Shown here: piece after piece, positions 17,236 through 25,936 of the stretch
Layout: every line of letters starts with the position of its first letter
How positions within the stretch are numbered: the stretch's first letter is position 1
Source: Desulfitobacterium hafniense DCB-2
Lineage (GTDB): Bacteria > Bacillota > Desulfitobacteriia > Desulfitobacteriales > Desulfitobacteriaceae
NCBI RefSeq assembly: GCF_000021925.1
Contig: NC_011830.1
Span: forward strand, 3,693,001-3,757,000
Length of the DNA: 64,000 nucleotides
Direction: 5' to 3'
Notes under the pieces: model-generated
What the model saw: only the letters and a program-made list of their open reading frames with translations
The model's database searches: none
What the model was told of the DNA's origin: nothing
Made by a program: the position numbers and the translations under genes

Positions 17236-17382
17236 ATGTTCGGAATGGGTAATATGGGAATGGGCGGAGCATGTTGTCCTCAACCTGTTATGCCAGTCAG
17301 CGGCGGCATGGGTGCAGGGGTCGGCGTAGGCATTATCGCTATCGCTATCTTGATTCTTATTGCTTTGGGCGTAATCTTCTAA
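17236..17382 (+). CDS. YjcZ-like tiny sporulation membrane protein 2
   Basis: A 48-aa paralogue of the preceding gene, with a methionine- and glycine-rich head containing ACCPQP and a C-terminal helix ending LILIALGVIF. TTAGGAGGT lies 7 bases before ATG 17236. The two helices share the same pattern, so they arose by duplication. A strong terminator follows 13 bases after the stop, giving a two-gene unit. Confidence 0.8.
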   Translation: MFGMGNMGMGGACCPQPVMPVSGGMGAGVGVGIIAIAILILIALGVIF

Positions 17383-17394
17383 AAACCGGTAGAG

Positions 17395-17443
17395 GGAGCA
17401 TGGCAGAGCTACTTTCAGGGGTAGCCGGCCATGCTCCTTTTTC
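17395..17443 (+). terminator. Rho-independent terminator of the YjcZ-like pair
   Basis: GGAGCATGGC pairs with GGCCATGCTCC (17427-17437, one bulge), with an inner stem AGCTAC/GGTAGC, followed by five T residues. It directly follows the second tiny gene. Confidence 0.85.
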
Positions 17444-17502
17444 TCCACTTTTCCATACTTACCCCAAATTCGGAATCGCTTACGAATTTACAGCTAATCG
17501 GG

Positions 17503-17542
17503 CAAAAAGAAGCAGCCCAAGGTTCAAATGCCCTTGGGCTGC
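17503..17542 (-). terminator. Rho-independent terminator of the small membrane protein gene
   Basis: An 11-bp perfect stem (GCAGCCCAAGG, 17512-17522 with 17532-17542) followed on the minus strand by TTCTTTTTG. It lies 38 bases past the stop of the gene at 17580-18071. Confidence 0.8.
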
Positions 17543-17579
17543 ACTTCTGTACAGGACTCATAGCCTACACTTTTGTTTC

Positions 17580-18071
17580 TTATTCCGGCTTTAAACGACG
17601 CTGGTAATAGATAAAGACCGGCAGAGGGATGACGATCCAGCCAAAGCTTTTGATCAAGCTGTTTAAGGCCCGCTCCCTGGATCTGTTTTTCTCATCATTC
17701 ACCATGGTCTGGTAATCTGCCTTGAGCTGTTCTTCGCTTTTTTCCACAGCAGGGGGCGTGGTTTCCGTTGTCCCTTTATCGTAGCTCTGGTTCCGTTTAT
17801 ATTCTTCGAAAGACATATAGTAACTCTGGGGAGCCAATAGATCCGCCACAGCCATAAAGGCCGCCACACTGCCCCCGATAGTCATCATCAAGGTAGCAAA
17901 CAATATCAAATAGGTGTATACAGTCTTAATCATTCCTTTTCCCCTTTCCTTTTGCTCGGATGGTTCTTCATTCCGATGTTGTGAGCGCACTGCTAAGGCA
18001 ATTCCGGCAATAACCAAAACAAGGACTATTAGGGCTATTCCTAAAACCATCATTAACGAAAATCCCACCAC
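17580..18071 (-). CDS. Small membrane protein of unknown function
   Basis: A 163-aa protein not recognised as a named family. It has an N-terminal hydrophobic helix (residues 3-27), a short charged loop, a second helix (about 50-78), a charged region rich in Glu, Lys and Gln with YMSFEEYKRNQS, and a third hydrophobic stretch near the C-terminus (FGWIVIPLPVFIYYQ). The start is GTG 18071 with GGAGGGGG five bases upstream. It has its own terminator, so it is probably monocistronic. Function unknown. Confidence 0.7.
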   Translation of the reverse strand: MVGFSLMMVLGIALIVLVLVIAGIALAVRSQHRNEEPSEQKERGKGMIKTVYTYLILFATLMMTIGGSVAAFMAVADLLAPQSYYMSFEEYKRNQSYDKGTTETTPPAVEKSEEQLKADYQTMVNDEKNRSRERALNSLIKSFGWIVIPLPVFIYYQRRLKPE

Positions 18072-18167
18072 TATTTCCCCCTCCTTTTTTCCATAGTATC
18101 ACGACTTCTGTTTATTAGTATAGACGATCAAGAGGAAATCTTTCTTCTCCTTCTTTCAGACATTAAT

Positions 18168-19952
18168 CTAAATTTTAAATTTATCGATATACTGTTTCAG
18201 ATCTGTCACGGTAGCCAAATTATTTTCTGAATTGCTTTTAATCTCCTTCATATGGTTCAAGATCATTTCGGTTTGCTGGAAAATCCCCTCAATGCTTTCG
18301 GCACTTGCAGAAATACTGCCGGAAACCTCGCCTGTTCTTGTGGATACTTCATTGGTTGACGCGCTGATTTCCTCGGAAGTAGAACTTAATTCCAGCATGA
18401 TGGCATTGATATGTTTGGCATCACTGGCATACTTCGCCCCTACACTTACCATGTTGTCATAATTAGCGAGCACATCTTCTTCAATAAACACCAGAACCTG
18501 CCGGATATTGTCCACCAGTTTATCCACGGAAACAATGACCTGACGAGAGATCCCTTCGATTTTTTGCACGGTCAAAGCCGTACTTTCCGCCAGTTTTCTT
18601 ATCTCATCGGCAACAACCGCAAACCCTCGGCCGGCTTCTCCGGCTCTGGCGCTTTCAATGGCAGCGTTTAAGGCCAATAAGTCCGTTTGATCGGCAATGG
18701 CGTTTATCTCACTTAAAAGGTGAATCATTTCCTCTACTTTTTTCACTTCGGATATGGCCTGTTCCACACCGGAACGGGTTGTATCGTAAATTGCCTTAGT
18801 TTTTTTAATAGAATGGTTGGAATCATCCTGTAGTTTTTGCGCCCTATCACTTACCTCATGGGAAGAAACAGCCCCTTCTTCTGCTCTTTGGGAGATGGAG
18901 GTCAATGCTGCATCAATCTCCTCAATAGCCCGGGTGATTTCGCCGGTAGAGGCTGCCACCGCTTCCATCAATTCATTGATCCTGGCGGTCTTTTCCGCCG
19001 AATCCTGGACAGTATCTTCTACCCGCCCTGCCAAAGAATTGAAATCATTGGCTTGTTGCGTCAGATCTTGTACACCGTTTTGGGCGCCGCTGATAAAATT
19101 TCTTAACTGAGCGGACAGTTCATTGAGGGTTTTCGCCAGCAAGCCGATTTCGTCCTGAGAAGTATGGTTGATTTCCTGTATGTAAATCTGCCCGTTGGCA
19201 TCTTTTTCGAAGGCCTTGACCAGGGCGTTGAGAGGATCGGAAATTCTCCGGCTGATTTGTAAACTAATGACTGCCAGAATAATCAAGGCAGCGACAGTAA
19301 TCAGAACAGATACCATGACGATTTGCCTGAGATGGTCCCCTAATTCCTGATTTTTCTCCTCTATCAAAGCATCAATCGTGTCCACATAATTCCCCGTGCT
19401 GATTACCCAGTTCCAGGGCTGAAATTCTTTGGAATAGGCTCGTTTCGAGCTGAGTTCGTTTGTCCCCACATCATTGGGTTTTTCCCACATATAGTCTGAA
19501 TACCCGCCGTTTTCATTTTCCTGAGCCGCCTTGAGCAGCTGTTGGATCAACTTGACTCCGTTAGGATCGGTCAGCTCCCGGCGATCCGTTCCTTCCTGAT
19601 CCGGAAGCATGGGGTGGGCAACGAGAATACCATGAACATCATCAATCCAAAAATATCCTTCGCTCCCATAGCGCAGTCCTTTGACTGCCTTTTTAGCCGT
19701 TTCCTGGGCTTCTGCTTCTGTCATCAGACCCTCTTGGAATTGTTTATAATAAAAATCCACAAGATGGACCGCGGTCTCCACTTCGCTTTTGATCACATTA
19801 TCGTAATCATCATACAGCATTTTTTTTATGGATTGTCCCTCCAGCTGATTCCAGCCTATCAGACTGACAATGTTATAAGCGCCGAACAGCCCGATTAAAA
19901 GACCTGAAGAAATTAAAAAAGATAATAGTATTTTGTATTTAATTTTTTTCAC
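18168..19952 (-). CDS. Methyl-accepting chemotaxis protein with single Cache domain
   Basis: A 594-aa transmembrane chemoreceptor. An N-terminal helix (residues 8-32) is followed by an extracytoplasmic sCache_2 domain (about 40-190, with YFWIDDVHGILVAHP and WNWVISTGNYVDT), a second helix (about 210-232), a HAMP linker and a long cytoplasmic signalling coiled coil. The hairpin tip reads DQTDLLALNAAIESARAGE, the conserved contact for CheA and CheW. Sequence flanking the tip includes GRGFAVVADEIRKLA. The ligand is unknown; sCache_2 receptors often bind small carboxylates. Genes either side are unrelated. Confidence 0.95.
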   Translation of the reverse strand: MKKIKYKILLSFLISSGLLIGLFGAYNIVSLIGWNQLEGQSIKKMLYDDYDNVIKSEVETAVHLVDFYYKQFQEGLMTEAEAQETAKKAVKGLRYGSEGYFWIDDVHGILVAHPMLPDQEGTDRRELTDPNGVKLIQQLLKAAQENENGGYSDYMWEKPNDVGTNELSSKRAYSKEFQPWNWVISTGNYVDTIDALIEEKNQELGDHLRQIVMVSVLITVAALIILAVISLQISRRISDPLNALVKAFEKDANGQIYIQEINHTSQDEIGLLAKTLNELSAQLRNFISGAQNGVQDLTQQANDFNSLAGRVEDTVQDSAEKTARINELMEAVAASTGEITRAIEEIDAALTSISQRAEEGAVSSHEVSDRAQKLQDDSNHSIKKTKAIYDTTRSGVEQAISEVKKVEEMIHLLSEINAIADQTDLLALNAAIESARAGEAGRGFAVVADEIRKLAESTALTVQKIEGISRQVIVSVDKLVDNIRQVLVFIEEDVLANYDNMVSVGAKYASDAKHINAIMLELSSTSEEISASTNEVSTRTGEVSGSISASAESIEGIFQQTEMILNHMKEIKSNSENNLATVTDLKQYIDKFKI

Positions 19953-20213
19953 ACTGTTTTGCCTCCCTTTTCACAAATACTGTTGCAGGTGTTTCTTAAA
20001 TAATGTTGCGTTTTGGCTTAATTTCAGAAAAAACAAGTAACTATTGCCAATTGATCTATCTTATTATAACTCTTTAATAATTTTTATAAAATAGCGTTCT
20101 AATTAAATAAATGTAATATTTTTTTATAACTTTTATTTAATAAAAACTCTCCTTACACACAACTAAGGCAATGGCTGAGGGTGCACCTACACTGCAAAAG
20201 GGGACCGGGACAG
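19953..20213. other. AT-rich intergenic region, no gene seen
   Basis: This 261-bp stretch contains the upstream region of the chemoreceptor gene and the downstream end of the aminopeptidase gene. No coding frame, riboswitch or repeat was recognised. Confidence 0.5.
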
Positions 20214-20247
20214 GAAAAAACGGTGGCTTCAATCTGAAACCACCGTC
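20214..20247 (-). terminator. Rho-independent terminator after methionine aminopeptidase
   Basis: ACGGTGGTTTC pairs with GAAGCCACCGT around a 5-base loop, one mismatch, followed on the minus strand by TTTTTT. It lies just past the aminopeptidase stop. Confidence 0.85.
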
Positions 20248-20260
20248 AAACTATGCTGCT

Positions 20261-21136
20261 TTAATACGTCAATATTTCGCATCCTGTATCCGTAACAAGA
20301 ACTGTCTTTTCCCATTGGGCAGAGGGCTTGCCATCGGCTGTATAAACCGTCCAACCATCGTTTTGGTCGAGAACTATTCCTGCCTTGCCCATATTGATCA
20401 TCGGTTCTACAGTGAAAATCAGTCCAGGTACAAGCAACATTCCTGTACCTCGTTTAGATACATAGCCCACCCATGGATCTTCATGGAACTTTTCCCCAAT
20501 ACCATGTCCGCCTATCTCTTTCACAACAGTATAGCCGTTCTTTTTGGCATGGTCATTCACCGCTTGCCCCACATCACCAAGAAATCCCCATGGTTTAACC
20601 TCTTGCACTCCCAGCTCAGTGCATTCTTTTGCCACCGTGACAAGTTTTCTTTTTTCAACAGAGACTTCACCAATACAAAACATGCGTGATGAATCTGAAT
20701 AAAACCCCTTGTAGAGAGTGGAAACGTCAATGTTGACTATATCCCCGTTTCGCAGCCTTACCCCCCTTGATGGGACACCGTGACATACTATGTCATTGAC
20801 AGAGATACAACTACTTTTTTGATATCCCTTGTAGTTCAGGGTTGCAGGTATTCCGCCCAGTTCCTTTGTCTTGTTATAGATGAGCCGATCAAGCTCTTCG
20901 GTAGTTACACCTTCGACGACAAAATCCCCTATATAGTCCAGCAGGGCTATATTGATTTTACTGCTCCCGCGGATGCCCTCAATCTGTTTTTGGTTTTTTA
21001 GTAAGCTGCGGTCCGGTATCGCATAGCCTTTCGCGGCATAGCTTTTAATTTTTTCTTCTATGCTGGCATGACACTTTTTGTACTTTTGCCCGCTGCCACA
21101 CCAACACTCTTCATTCCTGCCTAATTTGTCTGACAT
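20261..21136 (-). CDS. map: Methionine aminopeptidase type I with N-terminal SEC-C zinc motif
   Basis: A 291-aa enzyme that removes the initiator methionine from new proteins. The N-terminus carries a SEC-C motif (CWCGSGQKYKKCH, CxCx8CH) likely to bind zinc and possibly the ribosome. The catalytic domain shows the five metal ligands in context: NIDVSTLYKGFYSDSS (two Asp), EIGGHGIGEKFHEDPW (His), FTVEPMIN (Glu) and QWEKTVLVT (Glu). ATG 21136 is used, with GGGGGGA upstream, so the motif is at the very start. It lies 40 bases after an AraC-type gene. Because it is away from the ribosomal protein cluster, it may be a second copy. Confidence 0.92.
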   Translation of the reverse strand: MSDKLGRNEECWCGSGQKYKKCHASIEEKIKSYAAKGYAIPDRSLLKNQKQIEGIRGSSKINIALLDYIGDFVVEGVTTEELDRLIYNKTKELGGIPATLNYKGYQKSSCISVNDIVCHGVPSRGVRLRNGDIVNIDVSTLYKGFYSDSSRMFCIGEVSVEKRKLVTVAKECTELGVQEVKPWGFLGDVGQAVNDHAKKNGYTVVKEIGGHGIGEKFHEDPWVGYVSKRGTGMLLVPGLIFTVEPMINMGKAGIVLDQNDGWTVYTADGKPSAQWEKTVLVTDTGCEILTY

Positions 21137-21176
21137 GAAGTCCCCCCACCTTAAGAAACTAGAATTAAACAACCAT

Positions 21177-21521
21177 TTATCCCTCTGAAACCGGTATATC
21201 CGGCGAAGATTTGCGGAATTGGCTCGGAGAACATTTGAATGCGGCTACAAAGGCTCTTGTCAATGATTCGGATGAGGAATAACCATACCGAAAGGCAATT
21301 TCCGTTATTTTATCATTGGTATTGGCCAAATCACCAGCGGCGGCCTTAAGCCTGCACCGGGCCAGAAATTGCTTATAGGTCATGCCGATATGTTCGTGAA
21401 ACTTCGCCGAACAATAATAGGGGGAATAGCCCACATATGCCGACATTTCTGTCAAGGTTGGATTCTTGGCGATATTATCCTCCACCCATTTGGCCATTGC
21501 TTCGATTGTCTGCACAGACAT
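21177..21521 (-). CDS. AraC-family DNA-binding domain protein
   Basis: A 114-aa protein that consists of little more than the double helix-turn-helix of the AraC family (first HTH around NPTLTEMSAYVGYSPYYCSA, second around KITEIAFRYGYSSSESLTRA). No sensor domain is present; stand-alone AraC domains of this size occur in Clostridia, for example near Ada-like or SoxS-like genes. ATG 21521 is preferred to a GTG five codons earlier because GAGGG precedes it. It is transcribed toward the aminopeptidase gene. Confidence 0.85.
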   Translation of the reverse strand: MSVQTIEAMAKWVEDNIAKNPTLTEMSAYVGYSPYYCSAKFHEHIGMTYKQFLARCRLKAAAGDLANTNDKITEIAFRYGYSSSESLTRAFVAAFKCSPSQFRKSSPDIPVSEG

Positions 21522-21602
21522 TGCCCTCACTCCCACCCTATTTTACTAAAACTATCCGTCAGATACCTGATATGAGTTGCAAACTTTTACCCACTATTTT
21601 TA

Positions 21603-21655
21603 ACCATAAAAACACCCTCCCAATCAATAGTCTTATTGATAAAAAGGGTGATTTA
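21603..21655 (-). terminator. Rho-independent terminator after spo0A
   Basis: On the minus strand CACCC pairs with GGGTG, with an inner stem ATCAATA/TATTGAT, followed by TTTTTATGG. It begins just after the spo0A stop. Confidence 0.7.
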
Positions 21656-21656
21656 T

Positions 21657-22475
21657 TTACAGCATTTTCGCCATTCTTAATTTATCCGCCACCATGGCGA
21701 TGAATTCAGAATTGGTGGGTTTACCCCTGTCCACATTGATGGTATAGCCGAAAAAGCGATTCATAAATTCGATATTGCCACGGTCCCAAGCCAGCTCAAT
21801 AGCATGGCGGATGGCCCGCTCCACCCGGCTGGGAGTGGTATTGTACTTTTCCGCAATCATGGGATACAGTTCTTTCGTCACAGCTCCCAGGAGTGATACC
21901 TCCTGAACCACACAGACGATTGCGTCTCTTAAATATTGATATCCTTTAACATGAGCGGGAACACCCATCTGATGGATCATACGGGTTACTTCAACTTCGA
22001 GATTGCGTGTATTCGCACCAAGGGCCGAAGAAGAGGAGGTCGCTGCAATGGGGGAGGCGGTTGCTGCACCATTTCCCGGACTCTCATATTTTACTAAAGG
22101 AATAAGTCCCTGCAGTTGGCGGATTCTTTTGCCTAATGTTTCCAGGTCAAAGGGTTTGAGAATAAAATAATCTGCTCCCAGTTGAACAGCTCTTTGCGTC
22201 ATATTTTCCTGCCCAAAAGCAGTAAGTATAATCACGCGAGGTTTCTTAATATCATCCTGGAGTTTTTCCAAGACTCCCAGACCATCCAAATGGGGCATGA
22301 TTATATCCAGGATCACCAAGTCAGGCTGCTCACGGTAAATCAGGTCTAAGGCTTCGTTACCATGGTAGGCAATTCCTACCAGTTGCATATCCGGCTGGCG
22401 TACAATATACTCCTTTAAAACCTCAACAAACTCCCGATTATCATCGGCTAATAAAACTCTGATGGGTTTTTGCAT
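21657..22475 (-). CDS. spo0A: Sporulation master regulator Spo0A
   Basis: A 272-aa response regulator. Residues 1-125 form the receiver domain with the acidic pocket ADDN (near 10-13), phosphoacceptor D57 (LVILDIIMP) and K in ILKPFD. A Ser/Ala-rich linker leads to the Spo0A_C DNA-binding domain (about 155-272) with the recognition helix region TTPSRVERAIRHAIELAWDRG, the near-invariant SRVERAIRHAIE of all Spo0A proteins. It activates or represses early sporulation genes when phosphorylated. Two exact 0A boxes lie upstream. It is separated from spoIVB upstream, the conserved Firmicute order. Confidence 0.98.
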   Translation of the reverse strand: MQKPIRVLLADDNREFVEVLKEYIVRQPDMQLVGIAYHGNEALDLIYREQPDLVILDIIMPHLDGLGVLEKLQDDIKKPRVIILTAFGQENMTQRAVQLGADYFILKPFDLETLGKRIRQLQGLIPLVKYESPGNGAATASPIAATSSSSALGANTRNLEVEVTRMIHQMGVPAHVKGYQYLRDAIVCVVQEVSLLGAVTKELYPMIAEKYNTTPSRVERAIRHAIELAWDRGNIEFMNRFFGYTINVDRGKPTNSEFIAMVADKLRMAKML

Positions 22476-22512
22476 AAAAAATGGCTCCCCCTTGCACGAA
22501 CATGGTTAATCT

Positions 22513-22519
22513 TTCGACA
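22513..22519 (-). promoter_or_regulatory. Spo0A box, promoter-proximal
   Basis: The plus strand reads TTCGACA, which is exactly TGTCGAA, the core 0A-box, on the minus strand. It is 38 bases upstream of the spo0A start, so it is placed for direct autoregulation. Confidence 0.6.
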
Positions 22520-22691
22520 ATTGCACGTTTATTTCCTGCTATAGGCAGATAAAATTACAATTGCAGCACGATTACTCTTAATTCTCCCTTTTTGTGAAAA
22601 AATTAAGCAGCTTATTACAGTATACCACTTGAAATCAACTATTCAATAGCCCTTACCTGATTTTGCCATAATTCAGTCAAATATTCTATTA

Positions 22692-22698
22692 TTCGACA
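22692..22698 (-). promoter_or_regulatory. Spo0A box, distal
   Basis: A second exact TGTCGAA on the minus strand, 217 bases upstream of spo0A and just before the spoIVB terminator. Together with the proximal box this makes chance less likely, although a 7-mer alone is weak evidence. Confidence 0.5.
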
Positions 22699-22711
22699 CA
22701 AATTATTTTAA

Positions 22712-22748
22712 AGAAAGACTTCCATTGAGACCGCCGTCTCAATGGAAG
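22712..22748 (-). terminator. Rho-independent terminator after spoIVB
   Basis: A 13-bp perfect stem (CTTCCATTGAGAC, 22719-22731 with 22736-22748) with a 4-base loop, followed on the minus strand by TCTTTCTTT. It separates spoIVB from spo0A. Confidence 0.85.
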
Positions 22749-22772
22749 TGCCAAAACTCATTGTTAATTTAG

Positions 22773-24032
22773 TTATGCTACTTCTTTTTTATCGATTATA
22801 TCAGCGTCCTTAAGCATATTCTGAATGAATACACCATAGCCACGGGAAGCATCATTGACAAAAACATGAGTAACCGCTCCAATTATTTTGCCGTCTTGGA
22901 CGATAGGGCTGCCTGACATGCCCTGAATAATCCCGCCCGTCTTCTCCACAAGCTCCGGATCGGTTACTTTAATGACCATATTCTTGCTGTCCGTACGATT
23001 GTGCATAATCCGTTCTATCTGTACATCGTACTCTTCAATTCGTTCTCCCTCTAATACAGTATAGATTTTGGCAGGCCCTTCTTTAATTTCTGATTCCCAG
23101 CCTACGGTAATCGGTTCCTGGAAGTAAGGATTCTTGATCTCCCCCTCTAAAGAACCAAAAATACCGGACACGGTATTCTTCTCGATATTACCTGAGAATT
23201 TCGACTGGTTAACGAATGAGCCAATCTTTTCTCCGGGATGTCCTCGTTTTCCTTTCTCAATAGCATAGATTGTCGAAGCTACCACATTGCCGTTAAGAAT
23301 CTCGATCTTTTGATTGGTATCCACATCATTGATAACATGACCTAAAGCTCCGTATTTGTGATTTGTGGGGTCGTAGAAGGTTAGGGTACCGACACCTGCT
23401 GCTTCATTTCTTACATAGAGACCCACACGATGGCGGTTGGTCTCCGGGCAATAGACTGTTGACACCCTCTTTTGCATAGTCTGACCGTTGTGATTTAAAA
23501 GAATTTCTGAGAACCCTTGCTTTTCGCCGGCACGATGGATGGCATTGGCTACATCCTGATCACTGTTCATTTCGCGACCGTCAATTTTCAGGATGATATC
23601 CCCTACTTCGATTCCCGCTTCTTTAGCCGGGTACACTAATTTCCCCTCCTGGTTCTGCACTGCGGCTTGACCAACTACCATGACACCTTTAGCCTGCAGG
23701 CTTACTCCAATTGATTGTCCACCCGGTAAAAGCTTCAGCTGCGGCATGACTTGGATGGCACTGGATTTAAAGGGAATCAGTCCGAACAGTTTGTAAGTGA
23801 CCTGGACAATTTCAGACTTTCCCGTATTGGCAGCCATGATCGCGTCCGTTTCGGCAGCTTTTACTTCTTCTGTAACTATCAGGCTGGACAAGATTCCCGT
23901 CAGTTGGGGAAGAGCGCTCTGACTGGATTCTTGGAGTACCGGAAACTGAGCTACCTGATGGAGTGTTGGATTAAGACTGAGAAAGGTACAGAGAAGAACA
24001 CTGGCGAAGACCATGGCTCTCTTCGTTTTCAC
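22773..24032 (-). CDS. spoIVB: Stage IV sporulation protein B, serine peptidase
   Basis: A 419-aa secreted or membrane-anchored peptidase with an N-terminal hydrophobic signal (VFASVLLCTFLSLNP), a PDZ domain (AKEAGIEVGDIILKIDGREM) and a SpoIVB/S55 peptidase domain. The catalytic serine is in QGMSGSPIVQDGK and the histidine in YGALGHVIND. It signals from the forespore to activate pro-sigma-K processing. Its position between recN and spo0A is the conserved one. The stop is followed by a strong terminator. Confidence 0.96.
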   Translation of the reverse strand: MKTKRAMVFASVLLCTFLSLNPTLHQVAQFPVLQESSQSALPQLTGILSSLIVTEEVKAAETDAIMAANTGKSEIVQVTYKLFGLIPFKSSAIQVMPQLKLLPGGQSIGVSLQAKGVMVVGQAAVQNQEGKLVYPAKEAGIEVGDIILKIDGREMNSDQDVANAIHRAGEKQGFSEILLNHNGQTMQKRVSTVYCPETNRHRVGLYVRNEAAGVGTLTFYDPTNHKYGALGHVINDVDTNQKIEILNGNVVASTIYAIEKGKRGHPGEKIGSFVNQSKFSGNIEKNTVSGIFGSLEGEIKNPYFQEPITVGWESEIKEGPAKIYTVLEGERIEEYDVQIERIMHNRTDSKNMVIKVTDPELVEKTGGIIQGMSGSPIVQDGKIIGAVTHVFVNDASRGYGVFIQNMLKDADIIDKKEVA

Positions 24033-24169
24033 TCTCTTATCACCCTCCGTCTTTTTGTCTCCCCATGTTCTTCCTTTCTCCCTATGCTATTATTTTTTTC
24101 GGAATCTAATAATAAATTAACCATTGCGATTTCTTTTCATCCTGTCAATTCCGTTCTGAATTACCAAAT

Positions 24170-24199
24170 AAAAAAATAGAAGGCCAAATTCACCTTCTA
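24170..24199 (-). terminator. Rho-independent terminator after recN
   Basis: TAGAAGG pairs with CCTTCTA around a 9-base loop (24178-24184 with 24193-24199), followed on the minus strand by seven or more T residues. It lies 40 bases past the recN stop. Confidence 0.75.
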
Positions 24200-24238
24200 T
24201 TCTATAAAATCTCCATAATAATTCATTTCTATAAGAGA

Positions 24239-25906
24239 TTATTGAATTTTTTTCCTGAGTTTGCGTGCATGCTCCAAGGCAATCGCTTCTTCATCGCCGC
24301 CCAGCATGCGGGCTAATTCATGGATTCTCTCATCTTCTGTCAAATATTGAATGCGGGTTCGTGTTCTTTCATTAATTATTTCTTTTTGGATGCCAAAATG
24401 ATGATCCCCAAAAGCGGCCACTTGAGGGGCATGGGTTATACAAAAAACCTGTTTGCCCTCAGCGATCCTGGCTAATTTTTCTCCCACCTTCTGAATAGTG
24501 CGTCCACCGACACCGCTGTCCACTTCGTCAAAGACAAAGGTACCCACACTTTCAATTTTTGAGAGCAAGCTTTTCATAGCCAGCATTAAGCGGGACATCT
24601 CCCCACCGGATGCTACCTTGGCCAGAGGTTTAAGGGGTTCACCCACATTGGCGCTGAAATAGAATTCAGCCTGTTCGGCTCCCCCTACCTGAGGTTCTTT
24701 CAGGGCAGTGAAATGAACCTGGAAACTGCTTTTTTCCAGCCCCAAATCGGCACATTCTTTTTTTAAACCCTCCGCCAGCCGCTGGGCCTGAACTGCCCGG
24801 ACCCGGGATAGTTCCTTGGCTTTTTCCGTATAATCCCGGCGGGCTGCTTCCTTATCCCGGCGCAAATCCTCCAGCTCGCCCTGAAGATGGGTTATGGTAT
24901 GAAGTTCTTTCAACATCTCTTCTTTGGTTTGGAGAACCTCCTGGACCGTGTGCCCGTATTTTCGCAAGCGCTGCAACTGGATTAAACGCTCTTCGATTTG
25001 GTCTAAACGGCCGGGGTCAAAGTCAAAGCCTTCCCGGTAAGACATGACCTGAGAGGCTAAATCTTCAATCATATAATAAATGGATTCGATGGGCTCAAGC
25101 ATCGTGCTGCACCCCTCATCATAGCGGAAGATTTCCTGCAAGGCTTTTCTGCTCCGTCCGATTTGATCAAATGCGGAGGATTGCCCATTGCCTTCATATA
25201 AAAGGGAATACACTTCAGTAATATTTCCCATGATCTTTTCCGAATTGACCAAACGCTTCTTTTCCTGTAATAAGGAGTCCTCTTCATCCCCTTGAGGATC
25301 AACCGCGGTGATCTCATCGATTTGATAGCGCAAAATATCTTCACGCCGCTCTCTATCCGCTTCACTGCGCAGAAGCTGCTGTTCCCGCTGGAGAAGACCG
25401 CGATAATTTTTGGCTGATTGATTCACCTGCTTAAGAAGCTCCAGTTGCTGCTCTCCCCCAAAGGCATCCAGCAAGCCGCGATGACTGTCCGGATTAAACA
25501 GGGATTGATGTTCCATTTGACCGTGGATATCCACTAAACCTTGAACTAAGGTGCGATAGAGAGTTAAGGGGACGGTTCTTCCTTGAACACGGCAGATATT
25601 TCTGCCGCTGCGATTGATTTCACGGGAAAGAATCAGCTGGCCGTCCTCAACGGGATAACCGGCTTCAGCCAGACCTTCGAGAACCTCCGGGGGACATTCT
25701 TCAAAAATTCCCTCCACCAAAGCTTTTTCCAGACCATGACGAATAAAATCCGTGCTGGCTCTGCCTCCGAGCAATACCCCAAGAGCATCAATAAGCATGG
25801 ATTTACCTGTACCCGTTTCTCCGGAAAAAATAGTTAATCCCCGGGAAAAGGATAATTGCACGGCTTCCATCAAGGCGAAATTTTCTACATGGATTTCTGT
25901 TAACAT
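24239..25906 (-). CDS. recN: DNA repair protein RecN
   Basis: A 555-aa SMC-like ATPase in double-strand break repair. Walker A GETGTGKSM lies near residue 30, a long coiled-coil middle spans about 160-360, and the C-terminal half carries the signature ASGGEMSRLMLAMK and Walker B TFVFDEVDSGVGG, which is diagnostic of RecN. The length matches the family. It follows argR by 30 bases and probably belongs to the dxs-tlyA-nadK-mnmM-argR-recN run. Confidence 0.97.
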   Translation of the reverse strand: MLTEIHVENFALMEAVQLSFSRGLTIFSGETGTGKSMLIDALGVLLGGRASTDFIRHGLEKALVEGIFEECPPEVLEGLAEAGYPVEDGQLILSREINRSGRNICRVQGRTVPLTLYRTLVQGLVDIHGQMEHQSLFNPDSHRGLLDAFGGEQQLELLKQVNQSAKNYRGLLQREQQLLRSEADRERREDILRYQIDEITAVDPQGDEEDSLLQEKKRLVNSEKIMGNITEVYSLLYEGNGQSSAFDQIGRSRKALQEIFRYDEGCSTMLEPIESIYYMIEDLASQVMSYREGFDFDPGRLDQIEERLIQLQRLRKYGHTVQEVLQTKEEMLKELHTITHLQGELEDLRRDKEAARRDYTEKAKELSRVRAVQAQRLAEGLKKECADLGLEKSSFQVHFTALKEPQVGGAEQAEFYFSANVGEPLKPLAKVASGGEMSRLMLAMKSLLSKIESVGTFVFDEVDSGVGGRTIQKVGEKLARIAEGKQVFCITHAPQVAAFGDHHFGIQKEIINERTRTRIQYLTEDERIHELARMLGGDEEAIALEHARKLRKKIQ

Positions 25907-25936
25907 ATCAATCCATCTCCCCTTTGACCAATGACC

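Noticed and set aside
20180..20213. GGGACCGGGACAGG words near the aminopeptidase terminator as another MITE end
   Set aside because: Only a few bases match the end of the element at 53827, and there is no partner inverted end nearby.
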